DNA of 64,000 nt, from assembly GCA_008360975.2 (NCBI GenBank), contig CM039202.1, positions 4,288,128 through 4,352,127 of the forward strand, written 5' to 3'. This document shows positions 1-12,800 of the stretch, in pieces; positions within the stretch are counted from its first letter, which is position 1, and each line of letters starts with the position of its first letter. The notes under the pieces were generated by a model. The model saw only the letters and a program-made list of their open reading frames with translations. It ran no database searches and had not been told where the DNA came from. A program made the translations under genes and the position numbers. This DNA is from Lichenostomus cassidix (lineage: Eukaryota > Chordata > Aves > Passeriformes > Meliphagidae).

Positions 1-3000
1 TGCCCATCCTGGTGCAGAAAAGTGCCGAGTTCATCCGGGAGCACGGAGTGAGTGAGGAGGGAATCTTCCGCCTCCCTGGCCAGGACAACCTGGTCAAACA
101 GCTCCGGGATGCCTTTGATGCCGGGGAGAGACCCTCGTTTGACAGGTAATGCTGCATTCCCCCTCTTCCCCTCCCAAATTCTAAGGAAAAGCAGCCAGTC
201 TGACCCCCAGAGCTCAGCAGTATCGTGCAGGAAAGCAGGACCCTCCAGAAGGGCTTAACGAGGAGAGAGGATTCAGTGGAAACCACAAACATTGAACCAG
301 AGGGTGCTGAGATGAGATTATGCAAACAGAGGAAAACATTTAGGAAAATCCTGGCCTCATGCAGCAATTATGGTTTGCAGGAGCAGCCAAGGAAGGATCA
401 AAGGGAAGAGCCTGCACTGCTCATCAGCTGAGGGCTTTGAGAAAGGAGAGCAAGGGCAGGGTCTCAAATAAGCTCAGAGAACACTCTCATACACATAGCA
501 GAAGTTGTTCCTTTCCCTGCCATGATATTTTCCTCCTGCTGCTTTTCCCTACAACATCACATAGAGATGGGAGAGATTTTGAGAGATTTTTGCTGCTGCT
601 AAGCTGTGTCCCCCTGCCCCTCCTCCTCTGCAGGGCCAAGAGGAAATGGAGAACTCCCTGAATCTGGGAGAGCTGCCTGTTGCTACTCATAGGAGAGAGA
701 CCTTTGCAGCTACTGCCTCTGCCATACCCTGTGCAAAATGGGAGAAGGAGGGTAAAGCCCTGGTGGGACCTTTCCCAAAGCCCTCCCTTTGTCCAGGGGT
801 TTTTCTCACCTGTCCCCCCTTGATTTTGGCCCACCCTGCCCTGCTCACCTGTGCTGCTCCAGGGCTTCACCCCCAATTTGAGCTGATCAAATCACAATCA
901 CAGATCTGGGACAAAGGAAAAGTGGGTCCTGCCTTTGCACGGCACCTAAAGTGAGGAGTTTTGGCTCAATTCCTGCCCTGCCCTGTGAGCAGATCTGAGA
1001 CAAGTATTGCCCAGGCTGCTGCTGTGTGTGAAGGTGACACTGGCCATGGGGATGCCCCACCTGTGTGGAATTTGGGAGCTGTCCCATGTGGCACCTGCAC
1101 TTTGAGAGCCACCAGCAAGGCTTGGGATGCTCGAGGGAAGGGAGCCCCCAAACTCAGGAGCTCCCCTGGATTTTTGTGCAATGCCCATCTTGCTAAGCAT
1201 CATGCAGGAACTTTGTCTCTGTACTCACAGGCCTGTCCCTAACCACAAAACCTTTCCTGTGTTTATCCAGCTCTGTTAGGAAAACCCCATCACTTTTACC
1301 TAAATCGCCCATCCAGGCAAAAGCCAGATGGCATGAAACCATCCTACCAGTGGCTTTCCAGCTGAATATTTCTACTTCCTAGGCACTGAGCCCTGCTCAG
1401 AGCTTTCCTGTTGGAATCTGTGGAGGGCCATGGGAAGGTGAAGCCTTTTTTAATATTTGCAGAACTGTTCTGCAGTGGGGCATGGCCAGGGAGCTCAGCC
1501 CTCCCCGTGGTGTTCCCCCTGTGCTGCAGGACTTGCAGTTGATGCCTGAACAGGCTTACCTAAAACAGAGGCTAGACAAAGTTAGAAGAATAAAAAGCAG
1601 ATTAATTTATTAAAGGCCTTTAAGGTGCAATTAGGGCAGACAGAGCCTACTTGAGAGGCTACATCCAGAATGGACAGCGAGTCACAGGTTCTTCACATTT
1701 TATAAGTTCTGTCCATTAACATATTGAGCCTCAGTTCTCCAATTACACCTTCAGGTGATGATGTCAATTACCCCAAGCTTGCTCCCCTCAATTCACTGTT
1801 GTTTACATATTTTGAGGCCCTGAGGCAGTGAAGTGTCCTTGAATTCCCAATTTTGAGGAATTGTTTTGTTGAAAGATGCTGGGAGCAGAAGTTCTAGCAC
1901 TTTTATATAGAGTCCAGAGCTACACACTAAAACCACAGATACATGAAAATTATAGAAGCTAAAAATCCTAAGGAATCACAGTGAGCATTGCTGTGGTGGT
2001 CTCAGGGTGACTGCAACCCCCAGGCATTCCAACCAAAACACCTTCTCAGTGAGGAGGAAGGCAAATAATAGGGTTTGCAGTGACGTGAGAGCAGCGAGTT
2101 GCTGGCTTGAACCTTCAGTGCTATCCTTGCAGCCTGTTTGGGTTTTCAGGGGTTTTCACACACACAACCATGGCAGGATTGAGTTGTGAGTGTTAGAAAG
2201 CTGCTTTTGCACTCCAGGCACCCAGGATGCCTTATGGAGTGCATTGGTAGGTCCTACAAAAACACAGCTCTGAAAAAGTCCCTCTATGTTTGTGTGTGTT
2301 TGTTTAAAATAATAGTATTTTACAGCCCAAACCAATCCTATGGATAACTGACCTGGGGGATTTTTGCTTGAAGTTTATAAGAGTTTAGTGACTTCAAGGT
2401 AGGTCAGATAGAGGCTCATGATCTTGACAGTGTCCCTTTGACATAATATAAATACAAGTGCTGCAAAGCTGCAAACATCTGTCCCAGCAGAACATCCCCA
2501 GTAATTGCTGCTGGTCTGAAATCTCTGCCAGCTCCACACTGGGAAGTGTGGCCAAGCATGGGAGCTCCAGGCAGGATCTGCACATGGACCCTCCGGAGCC
2601 CAGAGGGGGTGGGGATGGCTTTGCTTGGAATGGGGAGATGGAGAAGAGTTTTGCTTCCTTTTTCTTGGTTCTCCACCCCTTTGAATGCAGTGACAAGAGT
2701 CAGGGTGGTGCTCCAGAATTGCTGCTCCCACTCATTAAATAATGTGGCTCCATAGTTGTCCAAGGAGTGAAGAAAAGTGATTTTAGGTTCACAAAGTAAA
2801 GAAGGGAAATTCAGATGACAATACCTGATTAGAAGTCTGTGTTGTGCCAGGAGCAGCTGCTGTTGGCTTTGGCTCCTACTTTGCCCATACCTGTGCCTGG
2901 GTGATGGAGCAGCCAGGAAAAGGGACTGCCAGGCTCCAGGACTTCCCAGGGAAGGGCAGCTGGATGGAGCTGAGACTATGACTTTGTGCCTGCTCAAAAC

Positions 3001-6000
3001 TTGGCATTGGGAGGAGGCATGAGCCCTCTACGTGAATTTTTTGCTGTCCCAGCCCAGCCTAGGCATGAATGCTGGGACCTGCCACCCTCAAGGTGGGGAA
3101 AATCTCCACCAAGCCTTTATTTTCCTGCCAGCTGGAGCCATTCACTGGCTTGCGGTGCCCTGTGGTTTCCCCTCCATCTGCTCTGGCCTCCCTATTTACA
3201 CCTCTGTGTTTCCACATCTGCACACAGAGCTCAAACAGAGCCTCAGTGGGGGTTTGCCGACCTGCTGGGTCTGAGTTTCACTGAGTAGCTCTTTGCACAT
3301 TGCAGGGACACCGATGTTCACACCGTGGCCTCCCTGTTCAAGCTCTACCTGCGGGAGCTCCCGGAGCCTGTTGTGCCCTGGCTGCAGTACGAAGATTTCT
3401 TGCTCTGTGGTCAGGCACTGGAAGCTGACGAGACAAAGGTAGAGATGCTTTGGTTTTCTTCTTTCTGGCCTTAAAATCTGTTTCAGTGCCAGAGCTTTAT
3501 GAGCTGGAGGTGCCAAGTGCACAGCATCATCAGCTGTGTTCCAAAGTTATTGAGCTTTGGAATCTGGGAGGAAAAAAAAGGAAGAAAAAGAATAAAAAAC
3601 TCTCCCAAAGCCAGTGGGGTTTCTCAACTTGACCACACGGGTTTGTGAATTTTAAAGCTTAAAGTTCTGCTCAGCACCATTTTTTGGTGGAGCCCTTGCA
3701 GCAAACAGCAAGTGTGAAAATCAGGACAGAAGGAAGCCCAACAACCTGCAGCCTTCACCTGGCTGAGCTGAGTGCAGAGCTGGCAGAGGGCACTGGGGGA
3801 CACCAATGAGGGAAGTGGGGATTTGGGAGAGGGAGAAGTGAGAAACCGATGGGAACTGTCTTTTTCTAACTATGTATTTTGGTGGAAAAGAAGCCTTCCC
3901 TTTGCAATAGAAGCCACTCATGGCTGCTGTTCCTATCCATGGAATCATGGAATCCCAGAGTGGTTTGGGGTGGAAGGGACCTTAAAGCCCATCCAGTTCC
4001 ACCCCTGACATGGATAGGGACAACTTCAATAGCCCAGGTTACCCAAAGCTCCACCCAACCTGACCTTGGGCACTTCCAGGAATAGAGAAATACACACAAC
4101 AATGGTGCAAAACACACGGAACCATGATGTGGATCTCCTGGCAAGTGGGACCTCTGGGAGCTGCTCTGGGAGCTCAGCACAGTGTTTCCAGGGCAAATGT
4201 TTCTCATGGGTTGTTTCATTTCAGGACCTTTTGGGTTAAAAGTGTCTGAAATGTTTATACATAAGACACTCAAGGAGATGAGGCAGGAGTGGCTCTTTCC
4301 AGAGAGCTCATCCCACACTTGTTGGGCTGGAGGGAACTCTGCTCCTTCCGTAGCTGCCTCTCCTTGCTGACCCCTGCAGAACTTCTCCATGGCCGTGCTG
4401 GGCCTGATGGAGAAATGTGGCTTCCAAGGTGAGCAAATGCCAAGAAAATCAGAGCCATGGAATCACTAAGGCTGGAAAAGACCTTTAAGATCTTTCAGTC
4501 CAACCATGAGTGCAGTAGCACCGCCGTGGTCACCACTAACCTGTGTCCCTGAGTGCCACATGCACACGTGTGTGGAACACTCCCAGGAATGGGGACTCCA
4601 CCACTGCCCTGGAAGTGGTGGAGTCACCAGGGAGAGACACCACACAGGCATGGATGGAGTGATCAAGAGCTGTTCTTGAGTCCATCTGTGCCTATGAATC
4701 TTACTGGAGCTGTTTCTTACTTGCATTTAGGGCCACCAGGAGCTCCTGAAGCAGCTGTCCCTCCTTCCCAGAGACAATTACAACCTCCTCAGCTACATCT
4801 GCAGGTCAGTGCTCTGCAGGTCAGCTCAGATTTGGTGTTGGGATCTGAAATGTCATCCCAAAAGATGACTCCTCTAGACAGAGACTTCTGAAGCTGTGCT
4901 TTGGTTTCCTTTGAGTCACCAGATCCTGATTTTTGTAGAGGAGAATTTCAGCCCCTGGGATAAACACCTTAACAATGTCTGAGCATAAATCACCACCCTC
5001 AAACTCACTTATAAATCCCTGAAAATTAAAATCAGGAGTAGTTTTCCTGGACAAAAACCTCGTGCACCAAATCTTCTGGGTTTCACCCAGTCTGGGTAGT
5101 TTTTCTCTGGTTAGAGCTTTGATGGGGGGATTCCCTTCCTTTCTGATTTGTTTTAGGGGGAGCAGCTCCTCACATGGTGGTTTTTATTTTCTGATATCAG
5201 TAAGACCCAGCTCCAGTTCATTCTTCTTAAGCCCAGTGTTTCTGTCCTTGTGACTGCAAGGAAGAGCTGGAAGGATGAATCAGGATTTTACACCAGCGGG
5301 GGTGTGAGGCTTTTTGAAATCTTCCACCTCTGATGTGAAATATGTGCCCTTGAATTCTGGCAGGTTTCTCTATGAAATACAGCTGAACTCCAGTGTCAAC
5401 AAGATGAGTGTGGATAACCTGGCAACAGTGATTGGAGTGAACCTCATCAGACCCAAGATAGAGGATCCTGCAATTATTATGAGAGGTAAAAGGGGCTTCT
5501 GGAATGGTTGGCATAGGAACACCTGGGCTGCTGGAATACTGAGTTGCATCCACAGTCTCAAAATTAAAGATTTTTCCATGGGAGAGCTGTGGATATAAGC
5601 CAGAAATGTGCCTGGACACAGTGAGTACAGCAGGGCAGAGTCAAGCCATGTGTTTGTTAGGCTGCAAAGGTGTTTATGGTGACAAAACCCCCTTAGGAAT
5701 TACACTGTGTGTTCCCTTCACAGAGTTCAGCCGATTCAGGAACTTGCTGAGGTAATTTCTGTATTGCTTAGAACAGGAAGGTGTAAAATTCTTCTTGGGG
5801 AAACAGAGGAAACTCAAAGAAAGGAGCATTTAGCTGTGCCAAATTGTGATTTTGTGGGCAGGGATGGAAGTAGCAGAACTGAAAGAAGAAATGTTTTAAG
5901 GTCAAGGGCTGCTCTGCTGTACAGAATCACATCAAGCAGGGGACTCTGCTCCTTCTGTGGCTTCCTCTCCTCACTGACCCCCTGCAGAACCTCTCCATGT

Positions 6001-8459
6001 TTGTGCTGGGGCTAATGGAGAGATGTAACTTCAGGGCAAGCAAATGCCAAGTCGTGGAATCACTAAGGCTGGAAAAGACCTTTGAGATCATCAAGTCCAA
6101 CCACACATCTGATACCTGGGCTTTGCTCTTGAGCCGAAGGGTCACAGTTTGTGGCTTGGTGCACCTGAGCAGACTCCTGGCTTGGTTGCTCCATATCCTG
6201 CTCCTGCTGTTCCAGGGAGATACAAAAATCCCTCCCTTGATTTGGCTTTGTGATCCTGCTCCTGGTTTTCTGCTCTATCTCCATTTTAGACACCAGACAG
6301 ACCAAGCAGAAATCCAAGTGGTCTGTCAGAAACCCAAGAAGGGATCCAGTGGTATTGGGTTTGCCCCTGACAATCTCTAATTCCTCCAGGCACACCCCAG
6401 GTCCAGAAGGTGATGACTGTGATGATCAGTGACCATGAAAAGCTCTTTCCCCCATCTAAGGATATGCCACCCTCCCCTCCTGCCCAAAAAAATGAGAAGA
6501 AAGCTCCCATCCCACGCAGCTCCGTGGGCTGGGGAGCTGCAGAGGACCCCACAGTGCACAGAGGCTCCATCCAAAGGCAAATGGTAAGGACAGATCCTCA
6601 GGGGAATAATCAAACCTACATTTATTAAATGTGTGATTAATTATGATGGGCTCTGACAGGTCAGTGAGCCTTAAAAACACTTGCTATTTATAGGTTAAAA
6701 AGCTGTATCTGTCATCCCTGGAATATTTACATCGGGAAAATGATGTAGATAAACTTTCCACTTTCCTGTGGAAAATCTGCTGTTCTGGGAAATATGAAAA
6801 CTCCCAAAGCTTTTTGGCTAAACAGCCAAGCACATGAAACCTTTTCAGCTCAGGCTGGTGAAGGGAAAACATTGAGGATTAAAGGCTTTTCTCAGAAGGA
6901 ATCTCTGCAAAAAGTTCTTTTTAATGGTAAACACAGTGCAATTCAAGATAGTTTTTTATGAAAAACTGTGGCTGTTTCTGCCACCAGGTCCAAATGTGCC
7001 CTTTGTAAAGCTTGCAGTGCCAGCAGTGGCTGTAACATGTCTGCTCCCACAGCAGGACAGGGCTCTCCTAAAGCCATGCTCTGTTTTACAGAGGGATGAC
7101 TCCAATCCCAGCAGTGCCCCTGGCCCAGCTGCGAGCTCAAGTGTCCCCGGGGAAGATACAGAGTCCAAAGACACACTGGGAATGTGGAAAACACAGTCAA
7201 GGAAAAGAACTCAGACTTTACCTACGAGGAAATCTTTCCTGGCAGTGGCTCCTCCAGGGGAGAAAGGCAGCAAGGAGAAGAATGACATCTTTGCCAGTGA
7301 CTTTTGGAAAAGCTCCCCTGGGAGCAGCACACACCCTGTGGCTTCTGATGGACACAAGAGAACGTTGTCTCATGATCTTTTTAAGCTGCTCGACCTTCAC
7401 AGGGCTTCAACCTATGACAATATTCCCCCCTCCCAGGCAGAAAGTGGGGAGGGCAGTGGCTCTAGCCCCAGCCCTTCCAGCAGCATCTCCGAGAAGGAAT
7501 TTCTGCCCTGCTTCAGTCCCAGCCACGAGACAAAGGAACCAGCCAGTCCCACCAGCAGCGCTGCTGAGGTGTCCAAGCCTGATGAGGAGAGCAGGGAGTT
7601 CCTGCAAAACATGATCCTCAAGCTGGAAAAAGATCTGGAGGCACAGAAAAATGACTACGAGAAGCAAATAAAAAGGTAACTTCAGGGAGCTGCTTTCTGC
7701 AGAGTGGGAATTGTGCAGCTCATGTTGCGACAGCAAACATTGGACAAATTTATTTACCAGTAATATTAGGCAGTATATAATAATAATGATTAATGATAAA
7801 ATATAGTATTTAGCAGGCTATCTAAAAATCTATGTGCTGTACTGTATCAGCTGTACTCTCTTGACAGTAGGTAATGTATTATTACAACATTAATACTCCA
7901 TAGCTCTTATCACATCATTATATGGCACTGCAATGTTCCTGCAATAATTACACTTTCATAATTCTTGTTATTACCACAATATTGGACCATTATACTTTCC
8001 AGAATTTCCATTGGTGTTTACAGCTCCACATATTGTTATTCTATTATGATTATTATCCCATTATCAATACGCATATATAGTGTTTATTGATTTATTGCAC
8101 CAAATTATGCACCATTGAGGGGCTCAGGACACCATCTCTGGCTTGTTTTGCTCATTAATGACACTGAGGTCAGACTCCTTAAGAGCCAAATGATGACTTT
8201 CCAGCACTTTTCCAATCCAATACTTTCAAGGTCTGTTTCCGTTTGCAGTCTCCAGAAGGAAAACTATGAAGTCTGGGCTAAAGTGGTGAGGCTGAACCAG
8301 GACATCGAGCAGGAGAAGAAGAAGTCTGGGGAGCTGGAGCAGAAGCTGATGAATGTGGAGCGCTTGCGGGAGGACCTGGAGAAGAAAACCAAGATGCTGG
8401 AGGAGGAGATAAAAAACTTAACTAAATCCACGAGTAAAACTGGTGCTAAAACCAACTAG
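1..8459 (+). CDS. ARHGAP25: ARHGAP25, Rho GTPase-activating protein 25 (3' part, seven coding exons)
   Basis: Coding exons: <1-145, 3306-3438, 4731-4804, 5364-5485, 6390-6583, 7092-7675 and 8249-8459 (stop TAG). All junctions are AG/GT with matching phases. The window opens inside the RhoGAP domain. EEGIFRLPG carries the catalytic arginine finger, and the domain continues through [31 protein letters not shown] and [15 protein letters not shown] Ser/Pro-rich linker follows, with [12 protein letters not shown] and SRKRTQTLP, then a C-terminal coiled coil ([20 protein letters not shown]) ending in GAKTN. The order and wording match vertebrate ARHGAP25, a leukocyte RacGAP that turns off Rac at the membrane and actin cortex during phagocytosis and migration. 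The N-terminal PH domain and earlier exons lie upstream of the window. ARHGAP24 and ARHGAP22 are the closest alternatives; linker motifs and BMP10/GKN synteny favour ARHGAP25. No break is seen. Confidence 0.95.
146..3305 (+). other. ARHGAP25 intron (RhoGAP exon to RhoGAP exon)
   Basis: 3.2 kb intron starting GTAAT and ending TTGCAG. Apart from the possible LTR-like block at about 1555-1995, I see no gene or clear element in it. Confidence 0.8.
1555..1995. repeat. Possible solo LTR or other old interspersed repeat in ARHGAP25 intron
   Basis: This AT-rich block lies in the first visible intron. It has LTR-like features: a TTTATTAAAGGCC stretch and a TTTTATATAGAG TATA-like motif. Its composition differs from the flanking sequence. 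I recognise no internal viral gene and could not define terminal repeats or a target-site duplication. The edges and the LTR label are tentative. Confidence 0.25.
3940..4086 (-). mobile_element. CR1 LINE 3' fragment
   Basis: The + strand reads GGAATCATGG...GGAAGGGACCTTAAAGCCCATCCAG, the reverse complement of the avian CR1 3' tail (sense AAGGTCCCTTCCAACCC...ATGATTC). It is 5' truncated, as is typical, and lies in an ARHGAP25 intron. Confidence 0.85.
4330..4440 (+). repeat. Exon-like segment, copy A (duplicated at 5935-6050)
   Basis: A pyrimidine-rich acceptor-like run ends CCCCTGCAG. It is followed by a 49-nt open segment reading [15 protein letters not shown] and a GTGAGC donor-like site. 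A similar sequence recurs at 5935-6050, reading [15 protein letters not shown], and both copies abut CR1 tails. It does not match the ARHGAP25 protein at this point, where exon 3438 joins 4731 directly. The origin is unknown; it may be a duplicated foreign exon or part of a repeat. Confidence 0.4.
4453..4645 (-). mobile_element. CR1 LINE 3' fragment
   Basis: The + strand starts GGAATCACTAAGGCTGGAAA and continues AGACCTTTAAGAT...CAGTCCAACCA, the reverse complement of a CR1 3' end. It ends about 85 bp before the ARHGAP25 exon at 4731. Confidence 0.8.
5935..6050 (+). repeat. Exon-like segment, copy B
   Basis: Diverged repeat of 4330-4440 with a conserved acceptor-like CCCTGCAG and a similar reading frame ([15 protein letters not shown]). 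The donor position is degraded to GGGCAAGC. It lies in the ARHGAP25 intron between 5485 and 6390, next to another CR1 tail. Confidence 0.4.
6052..6135 (-). mobile_element. CR1 LINE 3' fragment
   Basis: The + strand GGAATCACTAAGGCTGGAAA then AGACCTTTGAGATCATCAAG is the CR1 3' tail in antisense. It sits directly after exon-like copy B, as the fragment at 4453 follows copy A. Confidence 0.8.
7740..8110. repeat. AT-rich low-complexity stretch in last ARHGAP25 intron
   Basis: The sequence is dominated by TAATAATAAT, ATTATTACAAC and TTATTATCCCATTATC words. It contrasts with the GC-moderate flanking exons. No gene or recognisable element is visible. Confidence 0.6.
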
Positions 8460-8980
8460 GAGGAGACATACAACTTTGTGCAGACACAAAATGCAGCTGC
8501 ACGAATCCACAGGAATTGCAGGTTCAGAGCCAGGGACTTGTATTGTCCAGTGTCCTGCTACTGCCCACGGGCCGAGTGGGAGGAAGTAGACCAGAGCTTA
8601 GGAACCACGGAATTTCAAAAATATCCTTTAGCTTTTTTGGTGTGTTTATTTCAACTCCTCTTTCAGCTGCTCAGGTTACCTGGAGAATGTCTTGCTCTCA
8701 GAAGTTTGGGATATGGACACACGATGCCTTTACAGAAAGAAACCAGCAGAAACTCTCCTCCAGCTGCCTGTCTCCTTGCTGGAGATGCCCACATGCAAAA
8801 CATCCATGAATACTGGATCTGGGCAGGCAGAGGAGCCCCAGGGCCTGGCGTGGCCCAGCCTGTGGGGCAGTGCTGGGTGGTGGAGGTGCACACATGAATC
8901 ACCCAGTGCTGCTCTGTGCTTTCGTGGGGTTGAAGAAGCCCAGCAGCCTCAGGGTCTGAGATCTCCTGCAGCATCTCCTG

Positions 8981-9025
8981 CTGTGCTGTGCTGTGCTGTG
9001 CTGTGCTGTGCTGTGCTGTGCTGTG
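8981..9025 (+). repeat. (CTGTG)n microsatellite in ARHGAP25 3'UTR
   Basis: Nine consecutive perfect CTGTG units. Being in a UTR, it is likely length-polymorphic and transcribed. Confidence 0.95.
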
Positions 9026-9887
9026 CCAGCCATCCCTGCCATTGCTCCAGGAAGAAGATCCCAGTACCACACAAACTTCATCAGTTCTGTGGCTGTTCAG
9101 TTATTTTAAATTCCCTACTGGCAGCACAGTTTGAGTTCCTAAATCCTGACAAAGCTGGGAGAGCACTTTCACACAACTGTCCTTGGAGCTCTTTGTGCAG
9201 AGGGAGTCCAGCAGCAACTTTCCCAGCACAGAAAATTCTGCAAGGACAGACTTCAAAGGATGACCAATCTGGACTTATTTACTGCCCCTGCTTTGGTTGT
9301 TTCGTCATTTTTAAAGTGCAGACAGGATTTCCTCAGCCAGCTTGTGGAAACGTGGGTTTGCACACCAGTGAGGATGTCGGGTCTCACCCCATCACTTGCT
9401 GCCATTAGTGCAAAGTGGTCCATCTGGACCCAAAGATGTCCCTGTGGCTATTTGTGACCTTTCTGCTTGTCCCCCACCCCTGCCAGAGAGTTGTCCTTCC
9501 AGCAGTACCATGGTGCTGCTGAAGCTTTTGGTGGAGGAAAGAAAAAAACAGGACTCTGGACAGTTATTTTCTTCTACAAAAAACCTTTCACTTATTTATT
9601 TGAGAAAGGGGAACTATGAAGGCCTAGAGCCTTCACAGGAACAGGAAAGGGAAATCCATGGAGACCTGCAGGAGTTTTCAAGCAGGACCAACTTTTATGC
9701 CAGGCACATTGAGATGAATCACAACACTGGATTGTGGCTACTGAGGACTTGGCTTTGGCAAGGCAAAAATTCAGCTCCAGACAGGTTGCAGAGCTGTCTG
9801 ACAGGGAAAACGAACTGGGGAGAGAAAGGGACACGGAGGAAAATGTGTGAAAGGAGGGGAGATGGGAGTGGGAAAATGTTATTGGAG

Positions 9888-9893
9888 AATAAA
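9888..9893 (+). terminator. Poly(A) signal AATAAA, probable ARHGAP25 3' end
   Basis: Canonical hexamer about 1.43 kb after the ARHGAP25 stop, followed by a GT-rich stretch (AAGTCAATGTTTTGT), as expected of a cleavage site. Confidence 0.55.
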
Positions 9894-12800
9894 AGTCAAT
9901 GTTTTGTAGAAAGCACTTGCTGCTCTCAGCTTTGCTGGGGGTAGGGGGGCTGGTCTAGCCCTAAAACTGAGCCCAGACTCAGTCTCAGATTCAGTTTGGT
10001 GCACTGAACCCACCTTTGTATTTTATACCCACAGCTTTATACCCAGCTGTGGGTATAAAGTACTGGGGAAGGAGAGGTTTGTGAAAGCTGAGCTGCACTC
10101 AGAAACCCAATCCATAAATGGCTCATTTGACCTGCAGACCCTGACTCCAGGGGGTTTTTCTTTCCATAGAATCCCAGAGACTCCACAGCTCCTCGCTGTC
10201 CTGCCCACAAACCTTCACACCAGGGAATTGACCATTCCAGAGGCCTGGGTGGGTCTACTGCAAAATCCCAGCGCCTTCCCAAGGACCCACTGCCAATGTC
10301 CTCTGCTCTTCCAGGGATCAAACCCGAGCACAGGGTATCAAATCTGCTTGAAATGTTTCAAATCAGTCTTGGTGATAGGAAATCTCAGTATGGACCATGG
10401 TGAAGATCTGCATGGGGCCAGTGGGCCTGGACCTGCTGGTGCAGCTCAGCAGCTTTGCAGAGGGATGGAAGTCACGGAGGGGAGCTCAAGGAGGGCAGGG
10501 TGGCCTCCAGCAGGCTCAGCCACCCACAATGAGCTGCCCAAAGCTCACCTTCCCACACCTGCAGGTCCCACACATCACAGGAGTTGTCTCCTGAAGTCTC
10601 TTTCTTTCTGCTGCAAGTCAAAGTCCCCACCCTGGGACCCACGATTTCCTGACACTCAGATCAAGAGGTTCCAAAATGTTTGCCACCCTTTCCCAGAAAC
10701 TGCTGCCACTCACAATTCTTTTCTATGATTTCAGATGACCTTGACAGAGCTGCTTCAGTGTTGATTTGATTTTTTACTTTTGCAAGAAGCTCATCATAAA
10801 TCTGAGCGTGAGGCCCAGAAGTCATTAGGGAGAAACTTCTCCATCGGGTTTAGGAGCAACGTAGTGAACATCTGGGCTGGAAATGCCACACGCTCCTTTC
10901 TGCAAAGATCAAAAGTGTGAAGAGGCCAATAATTCCTTCACAGCAGACTGTAATGACGTGCAAAGGCCTGGCTGAGGCTCTGAAATTTCCACGATTAGGA
11001 CAAGTGCACGTTATTTTAGTATAAACTGCGCATTCCTCTGCTTCCGCTCAGATAGGCAAAACAACCCCGTGGCTGCTGAGGATCAGAGGGACTCCTTTGA
11101 AGATATTCCACCCATTAACATTTGCAGGGTTTATAGAGGTCATCAGTAAAAGAGAGACTTTCCAGCAGAGGTCAGGTGGGTTGGAAATTCCTGAGAGCCT
11201 GGAGGGAGAAGCAGCCTCAGAGAGTGACACAGGCACTTTGTGAGCTGATGTTGCTGTTGGGTGCTGTAGGATAATGGGGATTTCTTTTTTTTAAAGTGAG
11301 TTTTTCCCAGAGACAGAGAACCATGGAACTGTCCATGCCAGGCTGGTGAAACTGCACACTTTTCATCCCTGAGGGGATGGGTGTCCTCTCTGCTCAGCCC
11401 AGAGCCAAGCCTGAAGGTTGGCACTGCCCAAAGCCTACTCTGGATTTTCTCCATTTTCACATCTTCTGTTGGAGACCCCACAACATGAGATCCCCGAAAA
11501 CTGACTGATGCCCAGCCTACAGTTCCTTCCTCCCTCTATTGCTGCAGCCAGGCCATGAAGCTTTTTGGGGAAGGAGCAGCAGAGAAGGTCTCTTCTGCTC
11601 CTGGAGCAGGGGCTGCTGCTCCTCTGGGCTGCAAGGGACATTATAAACTCACAGGGGGAGGATTTGGTGGCTTTTCAGCTCAGCAGGTTTTGGGCATTGA
11701 CTCTGGATCTCCTGGAGAGTGTGATGCTACTCCTGTCATATAAAAGCACAACAGACTGTCCACAACAGGGAATAAAGAAAGATCATTTTCAGCCCTGTCC
11801 TGTAGGCTTGGAAACCTCCAAAAGGGCATTATTCAACCCTTTAACCCTCCCACTGCACCATGAGGACACAGGAGCTTTACCAAGGTGATAACCCAGAGAC
11901 CAGACTGAGGATTTTCCTCTCCCCTTAAATGTGGTACAGCTTTCCAAATTAGAGCTGTTAAACCACAGATCACAATGCATCCAAAGCTGTTAAATCATAC
12001 AGAGTGGGATGGAAGTCAGATATCTTTTAGGCCATCCTTTCAGTCCCCTCACTGCATTCTTTGTGCTAGAGCAGAAACTCTGTTTTGCTCTTCTCAGGTA
12101 TTTACTGAATAAATTCATTTAGGAATTCACTCCATTGTATCCAAGGGTTTGGTAGGCGTGAGAGGCAAGAAAATAAAATTATCCTTCCCACATTATTGTG
12201 TTTGGATCCCAAGCCAGTCACGCTTATTCTGACTTATCCCATCATATTTATCAAAGATGCATTTTTGGCAAGATAGGAACTTTCCTTTTTTAGCTTGGCC
12301 ACTGCACAGAGGAGCACATCGGGAGGCGAGGTGGACGTGCGGGAAGTGTCCAGCAATGGCCGAGGAAGCTTTGTCCAAACCCCAGGAGCAGTGAGAACAT
12401 GTTGTTCTCACCAGCAATTCCAGAGTGATGCAGTCCATCCTTCCTTTATGTGGGAGCGGAAAGATGCCCCAAAACCAGGCTGTTCTTAAGGAGAAAACAC
12501 TGCCAAATTGGGTGTTTGAGCAACTGTTCACCAAGGTGAGGAGAAAGAAGTGTCCCAAAAGCTGGGAGAAGTCCCATTGTCCCACTTTCCCTGTGTTTTC
12601 CTGCCACCTTGCTGCAGCACTGGGATCTACGAAACCAAAGTGTGAAACTGGCCTGCAGGAAAAATAACCTGGAAAAAAGGAGTGTCCTGATAATGCCAGG
12701 AAACATGTGGGCAGGAGGAAGCAGCCAGGGTAGTAGGGGCAAGAGTTGTCCAAATAAATTCTTCCTTGGAGAAAATCCTCATCTATTCCAGCCCCAAAAC

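Larger units (their letters stand above)
8460..9910 (+). other. ARHGAP25: ARHGAP25 3' untranslated region
   Basis: The sequence after the TAG stop has no convincing coding potential. It contains a (CTGTG)n array and then an AATAAA signal at 9888-9893, the first good poly(A) signal seen downstream. The UTR would be about 1.45 kb. The 3' boundary is inferred. Confidence 0.6.

Noticed and set aside
8692..9408. 238-codon open frame downstream of ARHGAP25 stop
   Set aside because: It runs through the (CTGTG)n repeat in the 3'UTR and resembles no protein.
10081..10728. 215-codon open frame on the + strand
   Set aside because: No family resemblance and no flanking exon signals; it lies just past the ARHGAP25 3' end.
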